From positions 1 through 17,723 of the forward strand of contig JAEZEJ010000103.1 of NCBI GenBank assembly GCA_023417775.1: a DNA stretch of 17,723 nt. The letters run 5' to 3'. The translations under genes and the position numbers were made by a program. This DNA comes from Actinomycetes bacterium (lineage in GTDB: Bacteria > Actinomycetota > Actinomycetes > Propionibacteriales > Nocardioidaceae). Of this stretch, positions 13,993 through 17,723 are shown piece after piece. The notes below the pieces were generated by a model that was not told the DNA's origin, did not search any database, and saw only the letters and a list, made by a program, of their open reading frames with translations. Every line of letters starts with the position of its first letter. The stretch's first letter is position 1.

Positions 13993-14853
13993 TCACAGTC
14001 CACCGGCCGCCTCGAAGGACCGGCCGCTGCGGCTGCCGCGGACCAGCAGCCGCTCGAGCAGCCCGATGATCGCGAAGAGCACGAGACCCAGGACCGACAG
14101 GTAGCCGATGCCCGCGAAGACGGTGACGGTGTCCAGGTTGCCGCGTGCCTGCGTGATGAGCACGCCCAGACCACGGTCCGCGCCCACGAACTCTGCCACC
14201 ACGGCTCCCACGACCGCGAGGGTGATCGCCACCTTGGCTCCCGCGAAGATGCTCGGCAGCGCCCACGGGAAGCGGATCTTCCAGAAGGCCTGCCACCGGC
14301 TCGCGCCCATGGAGCGCACCAGCATCAGGCTCTCGGGACGGGCGGCGTGGAAGCCCACGGCCGCGTCGATGACGAGCGGGAAGAAGCTGATGAGCACCAC
14401 CATGAGGATCTTCGGCGGATCGCCGAAGCCGAACCAGATGATGAACAGCGGAGCGATCGCGACCTTCGGCACCACCTGCGACAGGACCAGCAGCGGATAG
14501 AGGGCGCGCTCGAAGAGCGGGCTGTAGACCATCCCGATGGCGATGGGGACCGCCACCAGGACCGAGAGCACGAAGCCCAGCACGATCGCCCAGAGGGTGG
14601 GCACGGAGGCCTCCCAATACCGCGAGGCGTCGACGATCATCGATTCCGCGATCGTGAACGGGGCGGGGAGCACGTACTCCTCCACCATGCCGGTCGAGCT
14701 GGCGAGCTGCCAGGCGCCGACCAAGAGCACCAGCAGCACGGTGCTGGGAAGCCAGCGTCGCACGGTCGCGGAGAGCCTCGCTGAGACGACCTTCTCGCGG
14801 GGGCGGGAGCGTGGCGTCGTCGCCACCGCCGTCGCCGTCTGTTCACTCGTCAT
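13993..14853 (-). CDS. ABC transporter permease, nitrate/sulfonate/taurine type
   Basis: A 286-residue inner-membrane permease of the BPD_transp_1 family. About 30 polar residues precede six membrane segments at roughly 36-51, 87-108, 118-140, 148-168, 203-222 and 243-266. The EAA loop that docks on the ATPase is seen at 179-203 (VRSMGASRWQAFWKI, then FPWALPSIFAG). The pattern VLPAPFTIAESM after the first helix is typical of the SsuC/TauC/NrtB group. The ATG at 14853 overlaps the ATPase end by 11 nt. An in-frame start at 14901 would overlap more and is less likely. As a single permease gene it probably forms a homodimer. The substrate cannot be fixed from the sequence. Confidence 0.92.
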   Translation of the reverse strand: MTSEQTATAVATTPRSRPREKVVSARLSATVRRWLPSTVLLVLLVGAWQLASSTGMVEEYVLPAPFTIAESMIVDASRYWEASVPTLWAIVLGFVLSVLVAVPIAIGMVYSPLFERALYPLLVLSQVVPKVAIAPLFIIWFGFGDPPKILMVVLISFFPLVIDAAVGFHAARPESLMLVRSMGASRWQAFWKIRFPWALPSIFAGAKVAITLAVVGAVVAEFVGADRGLGVLITQARGNLDTVTVFAGIGYLSVLGLVLFAIIGLLERLLVRGSRSGRSFEAAGGL

Positions 14854-15640
14854 CGCCGAACACCCCCAGCCGGGAGAACTCGTCCCGGATCGCATTGACA
14901 TGGCCGCGGAAGGCCTCCGAGCCTCGGTCCGCGATGTGCCGCGGGCGCGGCAGGTCGATCGACAGGTCCGCGGCGATCTGAGCCGGACGAGGGCTCAGCA
15001 CCACGACGCGATCGGCGAGGAAGACCGCCTCCTCGATGCTGTGCGTGATGAGGACGACCGTGCTGCGCACCGTGAGCCAGAGATGCTGCAGGTCCAGCTG
15101 CACCTGGTCGCGGGTGATGGCGTCCAGGGCGCCGAGCGGCTCGTCCATCAGCACCATGCTGGGCTCGTGGAGCAGCGCGCGGCACAGCGCGACCCGCTGC
15201 TGCATGCCACCGGAGAGCTCATCGGGATAGTGGTCGGCGAAGCCCTCCAGTCCCACATCGGCCAGCAGCTGGAGCGCCCTGTCGCGGTACGCGTCCTTGT
15301 CGAGCTTGCGGATCTCGGCCTGGAGCAGGATGTTCTCCAGGGCCGTTCGCCAGCTGAGCAGCTCGGCGCTCTGGAAGACGATGCCCGCATTCGTCATCGG
15401 TCCGTCGACCCGGTCGTCCCCGACGTCGATCGATCCCGAGGTGGGCTGGGTCAGCCCGGCGAGCGCCATCAGCAGGGTGCTCTTGCCGCAGCCGCTCGGC
15501 CCGACGATCGCGAGGAACTCACCTTCGGCGATATCCAGGGAGAGGCTCTCGACCGCGGTGACCGTGCCGTTCTTGGTGGCGAAGGACTTCTCCACGTCAC
15601 GGAATCGGATGAACGCGTCCTCACGCACGTCGGCCGTCAT
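14843..15640 (-). CDS. ABC transporter ATP-binding protein, nitrate/sulfonate/taurine type
   Basis: A 265-residue ATPase with every motif in order: Walker A GPSGCGKST (47-55), Q-loop Gln90 in IVFQSAELLSW, signature LSGGMQQR (142-149), Walker B VLMDEP with Asp166-Glu167, and the switch His200 in ITHSIEEAV. GALDAITRDQVQLDLQ after Walker B is characteristic of the SsuB/TauB/NrtD subgroup, which drives import of small organic acids, sulfonates, nitrate or vitamin precursors. The ATG overlaps the stop of the binding-protein gene as ATGA, and the 3' end overlaps the permease start by 11 nt, so translation of the operon is coupled. Confidence 0.95.
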   Translation of the reverse strand: MTADVREDAFIRFRDVEKSFATKNGTVTAVESLSLDIAEGEFLAIVGPSGCGKSTLLMALAGLTQPTSGSIDVGDDRVDGPMTNAGIVFQSAELLSWRTALENILLQAEIRKLDKDAYRDRALQLLADVGLEGFADHYPDELSGGMQQRVALCRALLHEPSMVLMDEPLGALDAITRDQVQLDLQHLWLTVRSTVVLITHSIEEAVFLADRVVVLSPRPAQIAADLSIDLPRPRHIADRGSEAFRGHVNAIRDEFSRLGVFGDDE

Positions 15641-16695
15641 GAACGCTCCCCCAACTCATCGGTGCAGGACTCCGGGAGGAATCCGTTCGCGGCGATGTCC
15701 TCGACCGCCACGCGGCCCTCGGCGACATCTCCATAGGTCTCCATCAGCTCGATCGTCGACGCCCAGTCCGATTCGGCCATGCACCCGAAGGGCTCTCCGT
15801 CCGTGGCATCGGTGAAGGCGAGATCCATCGAGATCTCCCACTGCTCGGCCAGCACGCCGCGGTCGACCGTGCTCTCGGGGGCGTAGGCGTAGAACGCCTC
15901 GACGGCCTCGTCGAGGTGCTCATTGGTCCACTCGACGGACTCGGTCAGCGCCGCGAGGAAGCGCTCCATCGTCTCGGGGCGGTCGTCCAGGAAGTCCGAC
16001 CCGGCGACGATGCCCGAGCTGAGCATGTGGATGCCCTCATCGCTGTAGGGCATGACGATCGGGTCGCAGTCGCACTTCAGGCCGATATTCGGACCGCTGA
16101 CGTTCAACAGGCCGAAGGTGAAGTCGGTCTGCCCGGCCATGAACAGCTCGGTGCGGGTCGGGATGTCGACATTGCGGAACTGCACGGAGCTCTCGTCGAT
16201 GCCGGCCGCATCGGCATAGGCCGGGAAGATGCGCTCGGCAGCCGAGCCGGGGGTGAACCCGGCGGTCTTGCCTTCGAGGTCCTGCGGCGAGGTGATCCCG
16301 GAGTCCGCCAGGGCGTACAGGGCCAGGGACGAGTCCTGGACCATGCCGGCGACCATCTGCACGTCGATGCCCTGGGCCACGGACTGCACGAGGCTGCCGG
16401 CGTCCACATAGCCGATGTCATCCGAGCCGTTGCCGACCGTCTGGATGGTCGTGGCCGATTCCTTGCCCTCGTTGAGCTCGATGTTCAGGTCGTGCTTCTC
16501 GAAGATGCCGGTCTCGACACCGGCCACCAGGGGAAGCACGGCGCCGGAGTAGTAGACATCGGTCCGGACCTTGACCGTCTCGCGTCCCTCGGCATCGGTC
16601 TGGGGCTCGCTTCCCGAGCCGCATGCCGAGAGCAGCAGGAATGCCACCACCCCCAGCGCGACCGCTGTCCATCGTCTTGTCGGCTCGCCACTCAC
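15637..16695 (-). CDS. ABC transporter substrate-binding lipoprotein, NMT1/SsuA-like
   Basis: A 352-residue lipoprotein that captures the substrate outside the cell. The signal peptide ends in the lipobox LSAC, with Cys25 lipidated. The mature part follows the type II periplasmic-binding fold of the NMT1/THI5-like group: YSGAVLPLVAGVETGIFEKHDLNIEL, then GSDDIGYVDAGSLVQSVAQGIDVQMVAGM, then LEGKTAGFTPGSAAERIFP. A CDCDP motif within LKCDCDPIVMPYSDEG is unusual and may form a disulfide or bind a metal. The GTG at 16695 has AAGGAGAG just upstream, whereas the in-frame ATG at 16791 does not. It is first in the operon with the ATPase, permease and MarR regulator. Candidates for the substrate are sulfonates, aromatic acids or pyrimidine-like vitamin precursors; none is proven, and I see no thiamine riboswitch upstream. 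Confidence 0.9.
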   Translation of the reverse strand: MSGEPTRRWTAVALGVVAFLLLSACGSGSEPQTDAEGRETVKVRTDVYYSGAVLPLVAGVETGIFEKHDLNIELNEGKESATTIQTVGNGSDDIGYVDAGSLVQSVAQGIDVQMVAGMVQDSSLALYALADSGITSPQDLEGKTAGFTPGSAAERIFPAYADAAGIDESSVQFRNVDIPTRTELFMAGQTDFTFGLLNVSGPNIGLKCDCDPIVMPYSDEGIHMLSSGIVAGSDFLDDRPETMERFLAALTESVEWTNEHLDEAVEAFYAYAPESTVDRGVLAEQWEISMDLAFTDATDGEPFGCMAESDWASTIELMETYGDVAEGRVAVEDIAANGFLPESCTDELGERS

Positions 16696-16721
16696 GTTGC
16701 TCTCCTTCGATCTCGACCCCG

Positions 16722-16742
16722 GGCCCACCCGCCGGGTGGGCC
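16722..16742. other. GC-rich hairpin upstream of the binding-protein gene
   Basis: The arms GGCCCACCC (16722-16730) and GGGTGGGCC (16734-16742) form a perfect 9-bp stem with a 3-nt loop. It sits 14 nt upstream of the AAGGAG ribosome-binding site of the substrate-binding protein. No U-tract follows, so it is not a standard terminator. It could affect mRNA stability or translation if the transcript starts further upstream. A 12-bp palindrome AGACCGCGGTCT lies next to it at 16743-16754. Confidence 0.45.
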
Positions 16743-16850
16743 AGACCGCGGTCTCCTCACCCTTCGTGGGGGCGGGGAGACGTTCAGCCACGGCACGCGC
16801 GTTCGTCCGCGGGGACGATTGCTTGGCAGTTAATTGCTTTCCAATAAGAC

Positions 16851-16864
16851 ACTTAGCGCTAAGT
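16851..16864. promoter_or_regulatory. perfect 14-bp palindrome, candidate operator
   Basis: ACTTAGCGCTAAGT is a perfect inverted repeat in the most AT-rich part of the divergent region, 156 bp upstream of the binding-protein start and 91 bp upstream of the siderophore-interacting gene. Its size and TTAG/CTAA half-sites suit a MarR-type dimer, and a MarR regulator ends the adjacent operon. Next to it, ATTGCTT occurs twice, at 16818-16824 and 16833-16839. Confidence 0.5.
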
Positions 16865-16910
16865 CATGTCGACCCCGCCACCCACATCATGAGACGCGAG
16901 TCACAATTTG

Positions 16911-16929
16911 AAAGGTAAGGCTTGCCTTA
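16911..16929 (+). promoter_or_regulatory. DtxR/IdeR-like iron box
   Basis: AAAGGTAAGGCTTGCCTTA resembles the 19-bp DtxR/IdeR consensus TTAGGTTAGGCTAACCTAA and contains the perfect core TAAGGC-TT-GCCTTA. It overlaps a likely -10 box, TATCAT at 16928-16933, and lies 26 nt before the ATG of the siderophore-interacting protein. Iron-loaded repressor bound here would shut the gene off, so expression is expected under iron limitation. Confidence 0.75.
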
Positions 16930-16955
16930 TCATCAGAGGGAGACGAGGAGGCCCC

Positions 16956-17723
16956 ATGGCGCGAGCGAGTGCGATGGTCAAACCGGCGCGACGCGCGCTG
17001 CTGCAGGCCCAGGTCCTGCGCACCACCCAGATCAGCCCGCACTTCCGACGGGTCACCGTCGGAGGCGGCGATATCGACCGATTCACGGCGATGGGCTTCG
17101 ACCAGTGGTTCCGGCTCTTCCTCCCCACCGGAGACGTCGCCGCCCTCGACCGCATCCCGCCGAAGGCCCACGAGACCCTCGGCTATCTGCGCTATCTGGC
17201 CATGAGCGATCGGCCGCTGATGCGCAACTACAGCGTCCGCGCCCATCGCGCCTTGAGCACCCACGGGCCGCAGATCGACATCGACTTCGTCGTCCACGGG
17301 CCCACGGACGATCCGACCCGGAGCGCCGCCGCCTGGGCGACCCACTGCGCGCCCGGCGACCGGCTGGCGATGATCGACGAGGGCATCGGCTTCAATCCCG
17401 AGCGCGGCGTCGACGATGTCCTGCTCGTCGCCGACGAGACGGGCCTGCCGGCGCTGAGCGGCATCCTGGCCTCCCTTCCCGCCTCGGCACGAGGCCGCGC
17501 GGTGTGCGAGGTGCCCAGCGTCGAGGACCGGCTCGAGCTGGACGCTCCCGAGGGGATCGACCTGCGCTACCTCGTCCGCGACCACGACACACCCGTCGGA
17601 GAACCGGCCCTCGCCGCCCTCGCCGATGCTCCGGCCTCCGGACACGCCTGGCTGGCCGGCGAACAGGGTCTCGTCGCCCACGGGCGCCGCGGCCTGGTCG
17701 GCCCGGGCCGGCCGCCCACGCCG
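16956..17723 (+). CDS. siderophore-interacting FAD-binding protein (partial, 3' end outside window)
   Basis: 256 codons are present without a stop; the gene continues beyond the window. It belongs to the siderophore-interacting protein family (ViuB/SIP type), flavoproteins that reduce ferric siderophores in the cytoplasm to release iron. The FAD-binding motif MRNYSVR is at 89-95, followed by the beta strand IDIDFVVHG (108-115). The C-terminal NAD(P)H-binding-like domain begins at DDVLLVADETGLPALSGIL (153-171), and the family's WLAGEQ motif is at 232-237. GAGGAGG lies 5 nt before the ATG. A DtxR/IdeR-like box overlaps the promoter, which agrees with an iron-uptake role. The last visible residues (GRRGLVGPGRPPTP) roughly fit the family's final helix, so only a short end is missing. 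Confidence 0.9.
   Translation, partial: MARASAMVKPARRALLQAQVLRTTQISPHFRRVTVGGGDIDRFTAMGFDQWFRLFLPTGDVAALDRIPPKAHETLGYLRYLAMSDRPLMRNYSVRAHRALSTHGPQIDIDFVVHGPTDDPTRSAAAWATHCAPGDRLAMIDEGIGFNPERGVDDVLLVADETGLPALSGILASLPASARGRAVCEVPSVEDRLELDAPEGIDLRYLVRDHDTPVGEPALAALADAPASGHAWLAGEQGLVAHGRRGLVGPGRPPTP

Noticed and set aside
16696..16850. Thiamine (TPP) riboswitch before the NMT1-like transporter
   Set aside because: I could not find the conserved CUGAGA and related core elements in the minus-strand leader, so a thiamine-precursor role is not supported this way.
16887..17681. Minus-strand open frame of 264 codons at the window end
   Set aside because: It lies opposite the siderophore-interacting protein gene, which has a ribosome-binding site, an iron box and family motifs; the minus frame has none.

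Overview
The window comes from a high-GC actinobacterium. Evidence: strongly G/C-biased third codon positions, frequent GTG starts, several start codons lying 6-7 nt after a TAnnnT -10 box (leaderless mRNAs), a DUF222/13E12-type HNH gene remnant, a CE1758/CE1759-type luciferase-like monooxygenase plus FMN reductase pair, and a DtxR/IdeR-type iron box. I cannot name the genus from sequence alone. Gene density is high and no stretch over 300 bases lacks a gene. The longest gaps are 2149-2384, 6131-6278 and 16696-16955, and each holds regulatory signals. I see no CRISPR array, insertion sequence, rRNA or phage module.

Layout. 72-2148: a six-helix membrane protein converges on a surface lipoprotein with PQQ-like repeats, with a strong shared hairpin between them. 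2322-2487: tRNA-Ser(CGA) on the minus strand with its own terminator and probable promoter. 2612-3718: a secreted HtrA-like serine protease with a PDZ domain, ending in a 20-bp hairpin shared with the convergent operon. 3774-6130 (minus): a redox operon of luciferase-like monooxygenase, FMN reductase and cysteine-free CMD/AhpD-fold protein, with a MarR-like palindrome 12 nt before its first start codon. 6279-7300: a decayed DUF222/HNH gene (one frameshift and a large internal deletion). 7303-8379 (minus) and 8421-9495 (plus): an aldo/keto reductase divergent from a MOSC protein and an SRPBCC protein, with two leaderless promoters packed into one 41-bp gap.

9500-12811 (minus): a complete circularly permuted ATP-grasp, alpha-E and transglutaminase-like cassette, the type predicted by comparative genomics to make or modify peptides. 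The transglutaminase-like member has lost the catalytic Cys (now Val181) and His (now Tyr223), so here it is probably a binding or scaffold protein. This is the most unusual thing in the window. 12937-13371: a small HNH nuclease-fold protein divergent from that cassette.

13388-16695 (minus): a four-gene operon of substrate-binding lipoprotein, ABC ATPase, permease and MarR regulator, tightly overlapping, of the nitrate/sulfonate/taurine/NMT1 type. Its upstream region carries a perfect 14-bp palindrome (possible MarR operator). The same intergenic region drives, in the other direction, a siderophore-interacting flavoprotein that runs off the window end and is preceded by a DtxR/IdeR-like box.
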